Shown here piece by piece: positions 63,991-64,000 of a DNA stretch of 64,000 bases. The position numbers and the translations under genes were made by a program. The notes beneath the pieces were generated by a model. The model worked only from the letters and a program-made list of their open reading frames with translations, had not been told where the DNA came from and ran no database searches. How positions within the stretch are numbered: the first letter of the stretch is position 1; each line of letters opens with the position of its first letter. The stretch spans positions 806,046 through 870,045 of the forward strand of contig NZ_LT629945.1 in the NCBI RefSeq assembly GCF_900104675.1. Direction: 5' to 3'. Source of the stretch: Angelakisella massiliensis (GTDB taxonomy: Bacteria; Bacillota; Clostridia; Oscillospirales; Ruminococcaceae).

Positions 63991-64000
63991 TTGTGTCCGA

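Overview
The window looks like a chromosomal segment of a GC-rich, spore-forming gut Clostridium relative, most likely family Oscillospiraceae/Ruminococcaceae. This is an inference from gene content and style: Gram-positive type Shine-Dalgarno sites, sigma-A promoters with 17-bp spacers, CotF-type spore coat genes, a PdaA-type deacetylase, an L10-leader attenuator before rplJL, and no outer-membrane genes. No rRNA, tRNA, CRISPR array, prophage or transposase gene was found.

Layout. 1-6 kb: a small XRE regulator with an apparent CTG start, a long repeat, lepA, two small coat-protein genes and a lipoprotein serpin. 6-14 kb: ppk-ppx (polyphosphate), a BlaI regulator with a membrane M56 protease fused to an M23 peptidoglycan peptidase, and pyrG. 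14.6-23 kb: a plus-strand run of DUF1858, YnzC-like, rhodanese, HIT, comEC, holA, a Toprim protein, small proteins, then an MBOAT/DHHW pair that has lost its catalytic histidines. 23-30 kb: MATE pump with MarR regulator, a P-loop kinase with a LigT phosphodiesterase, and a vanW-dltA-dltC cluster without dltB or dltD. 31-44 kb: rplJL, plsY, a DacF-type carboxypeptidase, rluB, a lipoprotein, recA, eno, a pdaA-like gene, a membrane XRE protein and a methyltransferase. 44-49 kb: the pstSCAB-phoU operon. 49-53 kb: M42 peptidase, a degenerate histidine kinase, gap. 53-61 kb: a GntR-linked cluster with a cysteine desulfidase-type Fe-S lyase, two unknown membrane proteins, an opine-dehydrogenase-like enzyme, a FliB-like protein and an MFS transporter. 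61-64 kb: pgi and a small P-loop ATPase.

The strongest unexplained structure is in the spaces between genes. A ~205-bp, five-hairpin element occurs in at least four near-complete copies plus decayed copies, almost always against a rho-independent terminator. In all four complete cases the local terminator hairpin stands on both sides of the element as a 22-30 bp direct repeat, with a different terminator at each locus. One internal stem shows compensatory base changes between copies. A second, ~800-bp repeat family occurs twice in inverted orientation, each time between convergent genes.

Functional links: ppk, ppx and pst-phoU are phosphate storage and uptake functions. The GntR gene and the desulfidase operon share an identical operator inside their promoters, and the two divergent plus-strand genes (fliB-like, MFS) share a second promoter motif, so all four transcription units may form one regulon.
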